Counted from the stretch's first letter, positions 49,111 through 63,000 are shown. The stretch: DNA of 64,000 nucleotides from Sclerurus mexicanus (GCA_013396755.1 VWZF01004021.1:1700630-1764629); one strand, 5' to 3'. Translations and numbers: made by a program. Notes: generated by a model from the sequence alone, not told the origin.

Positions 49111-49247
49111 TTAGTCTTTCCCGGCGAACATCTGCTCCTGCTTGCTGTTCTTACCCTCCATCCAAACTTTGCAAATGTCCCGGAGTGCTTCGGAGGGCTC
49201 GTGGCCGTGCGGAAGGACCAGCACCTTGATGAACAGCATCACGCGCA
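49111..49247 (-). CDS. Unidentified terminal coding exon or 42-residue small ORF
   Basis: I do not recognise this. On the minus strand, a pyrimidine-rich stretch ending in ctccag at 49248 is followed by an open frame to TAA at 49111-49113. Over its last 44 sense codons the G+C at codon positions 1, 2 and 3 is about 61, 30 and 82 percent, the contrast expected of real avian coding DNA. The translation starts with a hydrophobic strand-like VMLFIKVLVLP, then a helix-like SEALRDICKVWMEGK and a polar tail ending QMFAGKD. The in-frame stop just above the acceptor (TGA about 35 bases up) means it is either the last exon of a longer gene, entered in phase 1, or a 42-residue ORF from the ATG at 49237-49239. 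No partner exon was identified. Confidence 0.4.
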
Positions 49248-52200
49248 CTGGAGCAGCGGAAATGGCCGGTAGATGAGGCGAGTTTCAGCGGGGAAGACAG
49301 AGGCAATCCGGATGGGAACTCGGAGGAGTGGGATTCCTGCAGATGCACACCGGCCCCTGCCGAGCCCCGGGACAGCCTATCGCCCCTGGAAGAGCAGGGA
49401 GAGGTTTCTAGGGCAACTGATGGGCTTGGGGAACGGGGAAAGAATGGAGCCAAATCTTAAAGTCAGATGAGGAGAAAATGAGTAACATCTGCTGAGACGT
49501 GTGAAAGAGCCATTTGTGCTCACTGCAACCCGAAGCCTTTCTCCAGCAGCCACAGCGAGGGCCAGCCTGCTGTCCCCACACATGCTGGCCAGGGGAGGGG
49601 TCATTAGGGATGATTTATGTGCTCATTAGAGCCACAGCTCTGGACACTGCCCTGTGCTTCACTGCTGTGTCCCCCATGGCCTCGGCACCCTCGCAGGGGC
49701 TTCGCTTCACCTCTGGCTACTCGTAGAGAAAAGCCTCTGTGGTGTCCTGAGGCTGCAGAGAGGTGAGGTCCTGGGAACGCAGTTCTGAGTTATATTAAGC
49801 GGTCATAAATAACAGGTTTGTGCCATTCTGTCCCTCCTGACACCGTGGGTGCACCGAGCTGCACGTCCTCTGCATCGCCCTGCTGATGGAAGGGTAAATT
49901 TCCCCTCCACTCTGATGGGGCAAGTAACTCTCCCCGCATCTCTAGCTGGTCCCTCTGCTGTTTGAACAGATCAGCTTTTTGCCTCTAATGAGGCTATTTT
50001 TGCCGTGCAGAATGTAGTTGGAAATGCTGGGGTTGGAGGTAGGGAAGAGTCCAGAAGGATTGCACCTGTGGTAGCTAATCAGCGGCCGCTTCAGCGAGCT
50101 GAAATTAGGAAAGCACACAAAAGAGTGAGCAATTTTGAAAATGAGGATGAGCAGCCCGACATTTTTAAGAATAATTATGTTTTCACAGCTGTGCTGGTTG
50201 CCCCAAATGCATAGAAATCAAGTCAAAACCGAAATCCTTTAACTCAATGAAAATTAACCTTCATAGTTAAGTTCAATGAAAAATAAACTTACTTTCCCTT
50301 CAAATGAATAATATGGTCTTGAAAAAAACTAACAGCAAGTTATGCTGTAATTACATTCTTTGAATTAAAGTTTGTCAGTCCAAACAAAATAAATAGAAAC
50401 ACAGGAAGGGTAATAGATACATTACACTTGGAATAAAAATTGACCCTGCTATATTGTTTTCATGCTAAAGCTATGCCAAAGTTAATCTACTGTAATTGTG
50501 TCTATTGCCAGCTTCTAGTATAAATACAGGAGACAACCTGGGAACTGTTGATATAATTCTTTCATTAACACCATGGCAGGACTGGGCCAGACCTCATTTC
50601 TCAGGGATCAGGCCAAGAGTTACTGAATTACCCAATAACTGAACGTTTTGCTTTGAAGGCACTCCGGGAATGTTTCACTGTGACTCCTGCTCTGCCACTG
50701 CTAATGAAGACTGGGGAGGTGAATGTAAGAGCCATTCCCTTTTTATCTGTGAGAAGGATTTGACCCGGGCAGTGGGTGCTGATGGGCCACAGCTGGATGG
50801 GGTGGGGGTAAAGCTTGGGTTTACTCTCAGGGTACTCTGGGGGGCTGGAGTGGTCCCCAGGATTTAGGCTGAGTAGTGGATGCAGCTCCTCTGCACCAAG
50901 GCTTGGCTTAGACCAGGAGCAGTACACACCCCTTTTTGGGGGTGTCCCAAAACAAAGCTTGCCTAAAGTTCATGCAGTTTAAAAAGATGCTGGGGAATGG
51001 GGCAAATGGAGCTCTCTGCAATTTACATGTGTCACTAATGTAATAGAAGTAGAGAAAGGAATAGTTTAACCCACATTCCTAAAGTTATTAAGCAGCAGAA
51101 GTGAAAAAAATCCTCTCCTATGTTTGATACATTTTTCCCTAAGTGACTATTACTCTTTTTTTGTATCCAAAATAGGAAATTATCAAAATTATGAAATCCA
51201 AAGGAAATAAGAGCAAGTAAGTAGGTAGGACAGGGTACTGAAGAAAGGTTAAATCCTTCAGCCAACCTTGTCTCCTGACATATAATGTGAAATATTCCAG
51301 GGTTGATCATATGCAGTTTATTTCATGTTCTTTACAGTTCATTGTTTGCTCCAGTGGAAGAAGGTTTAATTTTTTGTAGCCAGCCCCTGGGTGAGATCAG
51401 ATGTTCATCAGTGTTCTCCCCTCCCCTTCCAAGGGCTGAATTCCCTTGGTTGTTTCCTGGGAACAGGATTCAGGGGAAACCCTGTTCATTACAAGGGATT
51501 CTGTGCTTATGAAGGAAGGGTTAAAAAATATTCCTTTCCCCCTTAATTTTGTATGCATTAAGGTCTAATTTCTTGACTCAGCTCATTCTTTAGGGCACTG
51601 CCCAGGTCACCCCGGCACATCCTTGTTCTCCAAGGACAGACTGCCTCATCCCTCACCCCATGCAGCCATACCCTTTGCTCAGGAAGCAAAGCTGGGATCT
51701 GCCAAAGCATCTCACTGCACAAAAGATCCTAAAAATGGAAAGAAAAATGTTGATGGTTCAATGGAACAATTGCCCGTCTGTGGGTTGGTCTCTAATCCTC
51801 GGTCTCCCTAGGCTTGTTGATGGATCGCAAGCAGATTATATCTCTTCCTTCTTATGGATCCATGGGGAAAAAAAACCCCAAACCAACACAAATTTACAAA
51901 GTTCTCTGCCTCACCAACAGGCTGAGAAAAAGGGAGGGAAACCCACAGAGCCCACAGACATTGGTGAGGGCTTAGTCTTCGCTCTGTATCATTGGGGTGG
52001 TGCCCATCTCCTGCCATCCCACTGACTGATCTCCAGTTCCTTTGCCAAACTGGATCCTCACGCTTTTCCCTCCTGTCCTGCAGCAAGGGAAGGGAGGCTC
52101 CTTCACCCAAAATGTCTTGGGCAAGTGCAGGGGCCCTGCCTGAGGGAGAAGTCATGGCAGAGACCAGAGGGAACAGGATCGTGAGGAGCTGTGTTTGACC

Positions 52201-52944
52201 TCAGGACCTTGTTCCTGCAGCCGTGCACTTGGAAAATATGCAAGCTGGGAAGTGTCTGCTGGCTCTGGCTCCCTTTATGTTCTGGACCATTATTTTATGG
52301 ATAAGCACCTCATGAAAATACCAAAGGAGATGGTGCTGCCAGTGAAGACCTTTCGATCTGCTCTGAGAACTGTGATGTGAATGGAATGTAAACTCGAGGA
52401 ATGAGGTTGGTAAAGCTGGAGCTGCACAGCCACATCTTGACCCAGTGTATGGACTGGGAGCCTTCAGTGGACTGACATGGCCACAACTGGGAATGGTCCA
52501 GGAGAGCTTCTTTTTGCTGCTAGTAAAGGTGTGGAGTCCTTGAATTCACTTCATGAGAATCAAAGTGTCTGATGTAACCAAACCCAGGCTTTGTCACTTC
52601 AAGTACAGATTTTCATCTATCGAATGCTACATGTGCACTTAAAAATGCCTTAATTTTGTGTGCTTTTCTGGGCAGTAAACAGAGATTTTGTGCTTTTTTT
52701 CCTATCTAAATATTTATAACAAAGTTGGTGGCTACTGGTTGAATGTGAATGTTTGTTGTTCCCAGCGTTTTTGGACATAGCCTACCAAAGGTTTACATGT
52801 GGTTCTAATACACAGTAACTTTCTACTGCTGGAAGGGCTTGGATTAAGATCAACTACAGGAATTGCTTCTAGAAGAGAGTTAGACATTTTTATGTGCAGG
52901 AGGTTCTGTGTTGATCAGAGGCTGTTTTGATAAAGAGGTTTGGG
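49248..52944. other. Intergenic, no gene recognised
   Basis: The first 200 bases are moderately CpG-rich. The remainder is AT-rich unique DNA, notably 50210-50560. No recognisable exon or repeat, and no convincing upstream partner for the 49.1-kb exon candidate. Confidence 0.5.
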
Positions 52945-53033
52945 AATAGAATCCTAGAAACTTAGAATGGTTTGGATTGGAAGGGACCTAAAAGATCATC
53001 TAGTTCCAACCCCCTGCCAGGTTGCACATGGGG
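52945..53033 (-). mobile_element. CR1 LINE 3' tail remnant, minus strand
   Basis: The segment 'gaatagaatcctagaaacttagaatggtttggattggaagggacctaaaagatcatctagttccaaccccctgcc' is the reverse complement of a CR1 3' end with its diverged terminal repeats. Only about 90 bases remain. Confidence 0.9.
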
Positions 53034-56000
53034 ACATGACTTTAATGATTTCAGATTGATTTGTGCCTGTTCCCTTACTGGATATAGCAGGGATATTTAT
53101 AAATACACCAGATTTTCAGTAGGTTTTGAAAAGCTTTGTGTCTCTCAGTGTCTCCCCTGCCCTGCCTGCCAAAGCTTTGTGCATCACTGTTTTTCCCTCA
53201 TGCAAACTGGATGACCAGAAGTTATATTTGGAATGAATCAAAGTCAGCAGTAACCAGCAATGTGTGTGGGCAGAGCTACATGGCAAAATGATGGACACCA
53301 GATGAGGTGACACAGAGACTCCCCAGATAATTCTCCTCAAGCCACAGGGAGAAGAAGGGAAGTTGCCATCACCCTTCAGGAATATGAGTAACCTCTCCCC
53401 ATAAAACCAGTTTACTTGAAATGCAAACAATTATAAATCGACAATCCATGTTCTGCCAGGGAAAAAAAAAAAAAGAGTTTTCCTGGATTTGCTAGTGAGA
53501 AAATGGATGGCATTTATTTTAATCTGAACCAGATTTCCCAAATTCTGGAAGAAATGGGTGGACCCTGTTGTAGACAGGCCAGTGGGGGGCTTGGGGACGT
53601 GATGGCACATGGGCATCTTGCTGCTTGACTGGTGACACTGTGTGCAGACTGTGGTGCCCCCGGCCCAGCCTGGACAGTCCCTCTGCCACTGCATGAAGGG
53701 GAGGAGATAAAGTGGGATGAGCAGCTTCAGCCAGGCTCGAGCACTGGCAGCAAACATAAAGTTCAACTCTCTTTTTTTTAACTCCATTTAATGGGAAAGT
53801 TACGGTCTCCACTTTCTCACAGCATTAACCCTCCCCAGGCGTTTTGAGGGATGGCAATGTTTGGCAATGCTGGGCAACTTCTGTTTTAAAGCTGTGTGGC
53901 CTCACTTGAGGCGTTGGAAGTCCTGGGAGCCTGGCAAAGCTGTCTGGTTATGTCCTGAGCATTCAGCTCCTGACAGAGCCTTGAGAAGGGCAGAAGCCTG
54001 CAACATATGGAAGCACAGTATTTGTATTGCTGTCCAAAAAGAGGGGGAAAGGGGGCTGTAACTCAGGGTAAAACATGGCTTTGATCTCAGTGCTGCCACG
54101 GACAAAAGCCCCGCTGCTGTTCAAAGAAAACCGACTCATCCCCGCTGCATTTGTCTCTCCTTCCCCACACCTACACTCAGGACAAGCTGCTTTTTACGGC
54201 TGCAACGTTAGGACACTCAAATGTGAGTGATCCTACTCGGGAGGCACCTCCTAGTCCTCCTTTGAGGCTGTGACAGACGCAATCCTGCCACCAGCAGAAT
54301 GCAGCAGGTAATAAATTACACTGGGTATAGAAGCAGTTCTCTTCGTTTCCATGACTTGTTTGGGCTTGTTATGATTGCCCACAGCCTCTCCACTACACTG
54401 GCACGCCTGCAAAATACCTGTTGTGTTTTAAAAGGAGTGTCTGGAGACAAGAAAGGAGCAGAGTGGAGATGGGAATTAATGCATCACGTGTAACTGGGTC
54501 TTTTCTGCTTTCTTTGTTTAGCTATTTGTTAATGGACCCAAAAGGTACCCTTGACAACAGATGGAAAATGAGTCCCAGTATTGACCAGGGGCTCCAGTGA
54601 AGATCATGGCCCATTGCACAGGAAGGATGTATCCACTTCCAGAAGATCTTACAGCCTAATTTAAGCCAGGAAACAGAAGGAAGGTAGATGAGGAGGAGGA
54701 GTGTGGGGGGAGAAGACCTATAGCCTCCAGGAAAGTCATTAAGGACCACATGCCTTCCTAACTTCATGTCTTTTAAAAGTGTATTTTCTCTCTCTCTGTT
54801 GGGCTTTGAACCTTTTCAAGTTTGTTTAAGCTATTGCAGACTTGCTGACTTAGGGAGTAAATAAGCCTTTGGGATCAAAGCAGCTGGTATTGTCGGAGGC
54901 ATTGAGAGTGAAATAACACATTAGCAGAAGGAGAGCTGAGCATAAAAAGGGAAAGAAAATCCAACTTGATATTTTGTTCCCTTTTGCTTTTAGCCTCCAT
55001 CCCAGCTTGATCCTTTTCATTTGAACAGGTATTAATTTTCTTTGTGTTTATTCCAACAGTATAAATATTTAATGATCCTGGATTACAGAGCTGAAATATG
55101 AGATTAGTTGCAACCATAAAGATTTGTGCAGGATCTCTTCCCCACATTTGGATGGCTCCCACATTACAGGGAGGAATATCTCCCATCTCTGCTGGAGGAG
55201 CATCTCGAGCTCTATTTCGAGTTCATTTTCTTTTTTTCTTTTGGTCTTGTTTGAGGCTCAGAAGACATAAACACCTCGCCCACTCCCAGTCATTCCATCA
55301 GTATTTCCTGGTGACATGCTGTGACAGAACGATGGCTCCAGGTTACTGAGGGGCCCAGGGCATGCAGGTTCATGAGCCTGGATGCTCTTTCCTTCCTGCA
55401 GCAAGCAGGCTCTGGGCTTGGGGACTCTGCAGAGCGTGAGGCGTGGAAAAATCCATGCAAATAAGGGTAGACGTGGGTAATGTGTGCAATATGGCAGGGC
55501 CAGTGAAGCCGCTTGCACCAGTTCTCCTTATGCAAGTAGGCAGATATTTCCTTCTCAACTGCTGTCACTCCTAAAAAAGACAGAAGGGAAATGCAGAGTA
55601 AAGGAGGATCAGCCACTGATTTTCAGAGTGCTAACACGAAAAGGAATGGAGATTGCAGCACTCAGGTCTCCAAGGCCATGCCTTTACAAGCCTATATATC
55701 AATTTAGGTGCCCACTTTCAAGCCCAGAAAGTGGAAAAAAATGAAAGAATTTAATGATGATGATGTAAAATGGCATAACAGTTGGCAAAAGTTTGGCATT
55801 GAAGCCAAAGCCTGTGGGATACCAGATGCAGTCTCTCTTTTGGGGACAGTGGAGGTTTACCAAGGCAATGAGCAATGCTGTGGGAGAGGCCATCTCCAAG
55901 GTCCACGTGAAACTCTGCGACCTCTTGGTATGCCAGCGGATCAAGGGAATAATGGAAAACAGTCAAAACTGAGACACCCAGACACCCTCACCCGCTGCCC

Positions 56001-59000
56001 ATGGACAGAGCAGCACAGCTCAGCCACATCTCCCAGCAGCAGAGCTCCGTCCCACAGGGAGCTGACAGCTCGTAAGGTGATTAATTAATTAAATACATCA
56101 AATAGCGGAACAACCAAAAGCGCTTCGGACAAAACGCAAAGCGAGAGATGATCTAAAGAAGAGGTTTGTGTTAACTCCTAAGCTCCAGCCCGTGGAAACA
56201 GCAGGTTCTGCAGGACCTTGGCACTCGTGGAATCGGGTGGTTTTGCTGAGCGTGGCAGCTTGAAGCGCTGTCGGACCCCGTCAGGAGCCTCAGCTTGTCT
56301 TCTAAATCCAGCTCTGCCCTGGGAACGAGTGCTGCAAATGTCAAAGGAGCTTAAAATATTCATTACCAAAACTCATCATTCCAGCCCCAAAATGTGCATG
56401 GTGATTTTCCCAGTTGGTTTCTCTGGGGCTTGGGGAGCTGCCAGCCGGGTTATGTGATAAGTCACAGCCAGTCTGTATTGACAGAGGAGTCACAAATGAA
56501 AGCGTAAAGGGCTGCCCATTTTTCTAATCCTTCAGCCAAATAACAAGCCTTCAAAACTTATGTGCTCTCTGTTCTAAAATCCTTTTACCCAAATCACATT
56601 TAAATCTGCCTCTCACAAGTGTGATTTCACAGCATTAATATGACACTGCCATTTGCATGTGGAAGTGTATGTGACATTCCAGTGCACGTACTTATAGCAA
56701 AACTGGGACAGACTCACAGCTCCTGTAAACCACCGAGCCCCTTTTTATGGGTCTTCTTTGATTTATGCAAGCTGAGATTTTGAGGCAAACTCACTAGTCT
56801 GGTCTTGAGCCCCTTTTGTACATTAATGATATCAAAGCACATTCTCTAGAGAGCCAGAGTGAAGATACAGCTACTTCTGTTAGCTGAACGATCTGAAACA
56901 TTGCTGGAAAAATTGTTTCCAGGCATTTCAGAATAGGGCTAAGTTTGTTTTCTCTTTCAAAAAGGAAAGAAAAAGAAGTATTTATTTATTTCATTTAAAA
57001 ACTTAATCTATTTCTCCTGGAAAATGCAAAAAAAAAAATAGAGGAATAATACTTTTACTTCTTTTTAGCAATGCTGCCAAATAGACATTAGCATGTTATT
57101 TGAACATATTAATCTATTTTTGAGAACCATTTTAGAAGAGTCCAAAAAAAACCCTCCCTTCCCACTGCTAATGAGAAGCTATTTACTGGCTGTTTTCAGA
57201 TCACTTTGGGCTGAATTCTGTACATGTTTGTTGTTTGGATTTACTCAATGTTTTAATTAACCCAGCTCACCTCAAACAGGCTTAAAGTGCAGTTTTCAGC
57301 AAATTCATTTTGTTGCATCTCAGCAGACAAGGCATTAATTACTTTTGTAATTAAAAAAAGAAGTATGTGTGGAGTAAATATGCCCTCAGCTCTTCTGGAT
57401 GCTTCAAAACAGCTTTTAAGAGGTTTTGGCAAAGCTCAGGCCCGTGAGGGACACGACTGAGAAGGTCCCTGCAGCCCTGGGATGCTGGTGCAGGTGTGAT
57501 GCTGCTGCTCTGCATCCCCCAGGGTGCAGCCTCAGCATGTGGGAATTGTTATCTCAAAAAACCAGGTATTTCTGGCAATATTAAGAAATCCTTTAAGGGC
57601 AATATAGTGCAGTGCCTTGATTAACCACATCAGTGTGTTCTGCAAATATGTATTGGCCTTGGTGTATAAATGAAAGCAGTAGGGGCCAGTGATCCATGAG
57701 CTTCTCCTTCTCTCTTGTCCTGGTAGCAAAACAAACCATCAATATCAGAAATTGAGGAGTCTTGTCCAAATTGTCATGAGAGGGACTCAAGAACTGTGAA
57801 AATAAATGGAGAGGCGGGTTGTCTTTTGATTTTGAGGCAACAGGCTAATGGAGTCTAGATTTCCACCGTTCAGCTAAGAGGGTTTGAGAACACAGGTTCT
57901 GATATAATCTCATTACTTCAAATTGAGAAATCAAAGGCAACTATAATTGATTACAAAGGGTCCAGTGAAGCAGTGACGCTTCGTACGAGTGAGGAGCATC
58001 CTCTGGGATTGCTCCAAGTGCTCATTGTCGGACTCCTTTCCACCTGGGAAGCCGAAAGGGGCAAATGTGAAAGGCAAACAGATAGTTTTGTTTCTGCAAT
58101 TTAAGATATAATCATTACAGGCACTTGCCATGGCTTTGGTTGCATCTCAGAACACCATGGCCCCTCCAGGACAATCCATGTAGGAGCTACCAGGGGTGAT
58201 AGAACAAAGGAGGACTTGAACCTCTGCATTTGGACTCGTGTTAGAAATGCCACTTTTAATCAGTCCCACTCTCTGTCCCATGAGAGGAAAAGAGCTTGCC
58301 TGACTCCTGGCTCCCTCCTATGCCAAAGCATGGCCTAGGCTTGACTAGAGGAGCTATTGGCAGTTTCTGTTCTGGTCATTTGCTCCTTTTTGCAGGGTCT
58401 GACTCCATAGTACAGATGTTAAGGCACAGCTGTTTACCATTTTATACTGATCAATCATGTGAACTGTCCCCTGGTAGGTTGCTTTTCTTTTTCCCCTTAA
58501 CATCTTTTGGCAAAACCTGTGATTTTTATTTTTTTTCCCCCCAAATTCTCGTAATTAGTCACAGTTCCTGAGAAAAGAAACTAAACGCTCCAGCAAAAAG
58601 ATGTGTATGTCAGCTGTGGATTCCTCCCTGTCACCTTCGCAGCGAGGAGGTGTCTCAGCAGCTGTGCAAGAAACTTGGGCTTCTGGGCTGTGTGGTCTCA
58701 CTGCTGCATCCCACATTCCCACTTGGATCTGCATCCTCATTTTTAGCACAGCCTGGTTCCTCCCCTGGGCTCATCCTGGTCCTGCAAAGAAGTGCTGGAG
58801 CTCAGCATCCCGTGCTGCCTGTGCTGAAGCTGGAGAGCACTACCAGAACATGAAAGGTGGGAGTGGGAGTTCCTCCAGGCATCTGAGACCATTTGGGAAT
58901 CATCATTTTCCAGGAAATACGTTTCAAATGCGGTCCTTCCGCTGCTGTGTGTCCTCTGACAGCCCGTGCTGCCAGCTCTCCAGCACCGTGGGGAGAGCCC

Positions 59001-59765
59001 GGTGCCATGCAGACGGGACAAGGATGCTCTGGTGGGTTATGGACTAAGCCAATTAACCCTGGCCATTTCGGAGACTTTGCAGTCCTGGCAGGGGCTCCTG
59101 TGCTGGGGCTCCACATGTTTTGTGGATCCCTTTGATACGGGCAGGCTGCAGTGTTCTCCCTCCCCTCAGCTTCCCTGGCCTGCTTTTGGGATGCATCTCC
59201 CTAGAAATGGAGCTGCAGGAACAGCACTGCCTCTCTCCCCTACCCCCAGCACAGCTGGGTCCCACCACCTGCACACCACTCGAAGCAGAAAGTAGCAAAG
59301 GGCTTCAAAACACGTTCTGTAAATTCCTGAAAACCCCTTGCGCTCCTGCAGGCGGAAAACCACACGGATCTGAACAGCTCCCCTGGTTCCCAGAGCATCA
59401 CTCAGGGCTTTTGGCAGTGTTTGGGTTTGAGATGACTGGCCTATACCCTTCCAGACTCCCAGCAGGGCTGCAATAACTGAGGGATTTTGGCAACTCAGTA
59501 GGAATAATATACCCCAAAATGGGTTTGCTTTGGAATATTTCAAGTTGTTAAGAAGACACCAAATATTTCCACTCTGATAGTTTGGCTGCCTATTAACAGT
59601 GACTAATTGAGTTCCTTGCAGAGTTCCTACCAGCTTGACCACAGAAGCCTTTACAGTGCTGTCCCTCAGTCACAGACAGGACACACTCTGTGTTTAAGCT
59701 TTGCTCCAACATCAAGTCTCAGACTAGTGGAGTGCAGGAAGCTCCTTCCCTCTAGGTCTGGGAAT
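53034..59765. other. Intergenic, no established gene
   Basis: About 6.7 kb. It contains AT-rich unique sequence at 56500-57400 that resembles conserved non-coding DNA in texture, TAATTA repeats at 56082-56091, and two short splice-bounded minus-strand open segments at 56795-56845 and 57271-57318 that are discussed as findings. No annotated family was recognised. Confidence 0.5.
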
Positions 59766-60043
59766 AAATCACAGAATCACAGAATGGTTTGGGTTGGAAG
59801 GAACATTAAAGAACATCCTATTCCAACCCCCTGCCATGGGCAGAGACACCTTTCACTGTCCCAGGTTGCTCCAACCTGGCCTTGGACACTTCCAGGAATG
59901 GGGCAGCCACAGCTTGTCTGGGCAACCTGTGCCAGGACCTGCCCACCCTCCCAGGGAAGAAATTCCTCCTAACATCCAATCTAAATCTCCTCTCTTTTAG
60001 TTTAAAGCTGTTCCCCTTGTCCTAACACTATTGGCCCGTGTAA
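59766..60043 (-). mobile_element. CR1 LINE fragment, minus strand, about 280 bp
   Basis: It begins with the tandem CR1 terminus 'aatcacagaatcacagaatggtttgggttggaagg'. It continues with 'ttccaaccccctgccatgggcagagacacctttcac', 'ccaacctggccttggacacttccagg', 'ggaagaaattcctcctaacatccaatctaaa' and 'gttccccttgtcctaacacta'. It is the best-preserved CR1 copy in the window, hence probably the youngest. It is 5' truncated. Confidence 0.96.
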
Positions 60044-63000
60044 ATAGAGCTCGAGCATGCAAAGAATTTTTCTTTCTCCTACAGTTTAGTTGCAGAAAAT
60101 CAGATTTACATCAGCTTGACAGAGAGTAGAAATTTGGCTGCGGACCTCCTTAACATATCTCCTTAAGGTCCTGTGTGTCTGAGATTATTGTGTAGGCTGA
60201 TAGTTTTAGATAAGTCTCTGATAGTAACCACACCAAGAAAGAGAAAGTTTTAGAAAGGCTTTTTTGTGTGTCCTCTTCCCTTGCACCTCCGAAGTGAAAA
60301 CAAGCAGATAAAATCAAACAGATGATGTTTGCACACTCTCCCTGAAGCCAGGAGTGTGTCTGGGCAGGGAAGATTATCTCCAGATCCCAATTGCTCTAAT
60401 GGCTTGCAGGGATGCTGGCCATAGGAGCTGCCTCCGTGGCTGTGCCGAGAGCCGCCGACTTCAAAGCCGGGCTGGGAATTTGTTCCTATCCCATATAAAT
60501 TCATCTCTCCCTCCACGGTCGGGCTGCGTGCAAGCACGGAAAGGTTCAGCCCACGGTGAGGCTTCACTGAGACAGATGAAAGGAGGCTCAGAACAAATTT
60601 CTGCATTCTACTGGGACATTTCTTCACAATTTCTTGTTTCCTACCATTTTAACAGGTTCCCAAGCATTTATTCACCCTTTATGGAGTGTTAATCTTCTGC
60701 TGCCTGTTTTCCAAGCGTTTGCAACTGCAATGTGTTTGTGAACCGCCCCTCTTAAGCAATGACAGCCTTGACTAAAAAAGTGACTTAAAAATAATTTCTT
60801 CATTAAAAAAAAATTGTCAGACAGATGATAAATAGGCGGCAACTAGAGTTTCCCAAGACTTTGGTAAGCCAAAATCTGGTTTACCAATAAGAAATAAAAT
60901 AGTTCCAGCAATCCAAAGAAATCCTGTGACAATGCTGGGGTTGATCAGGGCACCAAGATAAGGGTAAAGATATTTGATTATTTTTTAAAGAATAAATGGG
61001 ACTGTCCTTTCTGTTCCAGGAGATGGTTGAGGATGGAATTCATTTAAATGAGGGGAAACAAGAGACCTTGGCTTCCCATATCTGCCTGTGCTTTTGCTCT
61101 GAGCTGTGGGGCTGAGGTAAATTTGGGCATCCTTTTGGTGCTTAAATATGGCACTACTGACCCATTCATTGTAGTCACAGGGGTCAAACCCATCTGGGGT
61201 TGCCCAAGACCTTTATCTTACTTTTTACAACTTCTCTTTAGGGCAGCTGAAAGTTTCTGTCCCTGCCCAGCTCAGTGTGATTTGACCATGCCAGGTCCCC
61301 GTTGAGGGCAGAGCCAGCAGCACAGTCTGTGTCCCCTTCCTCCTGGCTGAGTCGTCCTGGGTGGTGCTCAGCCCCTCTGTGTATCCCCATGGCTACAGAT
61401 GAGCCTCTTTGTTCAGCCTTGGGTAATTTTCCACTTTCCAGACCTCCTCCATGCAATAAATTAAGTCGATCTGGCTTCCCAGCTCAGCCCCTCGTTGGTG
61501 TAGGGACTGTTACTGCATCCTGATCCCACCCAGGACTGAAGGTCTTCTCCAATGTGTGGGATCTGCATGCCCACGCCAGGAACACGCCAGTTCTGCTAAA
61601 AAACACAACCAGAAATCATAAGCTGTGTGTCACCTCTGTCCACACGTTGTGACAACAGTTTAGTTTTAAAAAGACAACCCAGATGTGGCACCTCCAAACT
61701 GGCACGACTTAAATCAGAGCCATGCTCTGTTATGTGCAAAGAAATAGCTAATAATATCAAACATTTAGCTTTTATTCCTTTGGTTTGCACTCTATTTTAG
61801 TTCAAATCTCCAGCCTAAAATCCCTGCCTAAGTTTCCTACTCTGACCTGGGTGGAAATTCCAGGTGCTGCTGAAACCACTGAGTTCTTTGTCCCACTGAA
61901 TACAGGGCACGTTCCTGGGACTACTGTAAAGAGCAAACCAGGAGAACACTGTGGACACACAAAGGAAAAAAAAATCCTGGGAAAAATTATGTTAATGAAC
62001 AAAGCTGGTACCCATTAAAGGTAATAATTCTAACCAAAGGAAGGGGGCTTTTCCCCGATGTGAAATGAAATAAACATTCAGAAATTATTTGTGTGTGTGC
62101 TTAAATTTAAATCTAGAATTTTATGAAGCATGTTGCTCAAAAGCCCTTTTCTTCCCTGGATGGTTTGGCTACGATCTTCTCTTAAGAGAGAAAATCCCTG
62201 CAAAGAGCACATTCTCTGAAGAGCTTGCTTTGCTTGGCCCTCACTGTGCAAACCCCACCAGGCTGTGATGGTTGGCAGCAGATCTTTCCCTTTTTTAATT
62301 GCTCTTGTGTTCCTGGTAGATGCACAACATCTCAGAGCTGAGTTGGAGGGTTTCTCTGCTGAAAATAAATAGGGATAATCGTGGGGCAGGTGAGGGGTGA
62401 GGGAGATCCCTGCCCGATGCCCTGCCAGGGGCTGGGGAATTTTCAGGCTGGAGAATGCTCAGTATCCAACTTTCAGACCATTTTCCTTTGGAGATGGTAC
62501 TTCAGCCCTCCTGGTTTTGTCATTTTAAGGCTGGTCTAAGTCATGAGAGAGTGTGTAAGTCCTGTGTAAGTGCCTGCCCTGCACCATGGCAGCAGCAGCA
62601 GAGCGGGGCTGGCACCCCTGGCTCGGGGTGCCCAGGCTGTACCCGTGCTTTGCTGGGGTTTTACCCAGTCTAAACCGCATTGTTACACATTATACGCCCA
62701 AGGGCTCTTCATTGAAGTCTAAACCCAAAAACTTCCATGGCCTATTCCTCTTAGGAGGTCAGGTTTCCCACAAAGCTCTCTGTATGGCAGCACTTAGGTC
62801 GGATGCAGGGTTTTGAAATTGCTGCAGCATTTTTTCCCTGCAATTATATTCAAGAAACTATTACAAAGCAGTTATTTATGGAAGGCAACCTGGCTCAGAG
62901 CTGTGGCCCTTTCATCTTGCTCACTCCTTGATTAAAAAAGGGGCTTTTGTGCATCTTGAAATACTTTCCTGAGCAGAGAGGGACTTACACTGAAACATGT

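Noticed and set aside
56174..56360. Minus-strand open frame without ATG, starting near a ttcccag acceptor
   Set aside because: The first dozen codons look coding, but the contrast fades and there is no donor or partner exon in a matching phase.
60250..60627. 125-codon minus-strand ORF in a CpG-rich patch
   Set aside because: Weak codon periodicity and no recognisable family.
62586..62816. Plus-strand ORF with an excellent start context (caccATGGCAGCAGCAGCAG)
   Set aside because: The protein after the alanine run has no family signature and the alanine run comes from a short GCA repeat.
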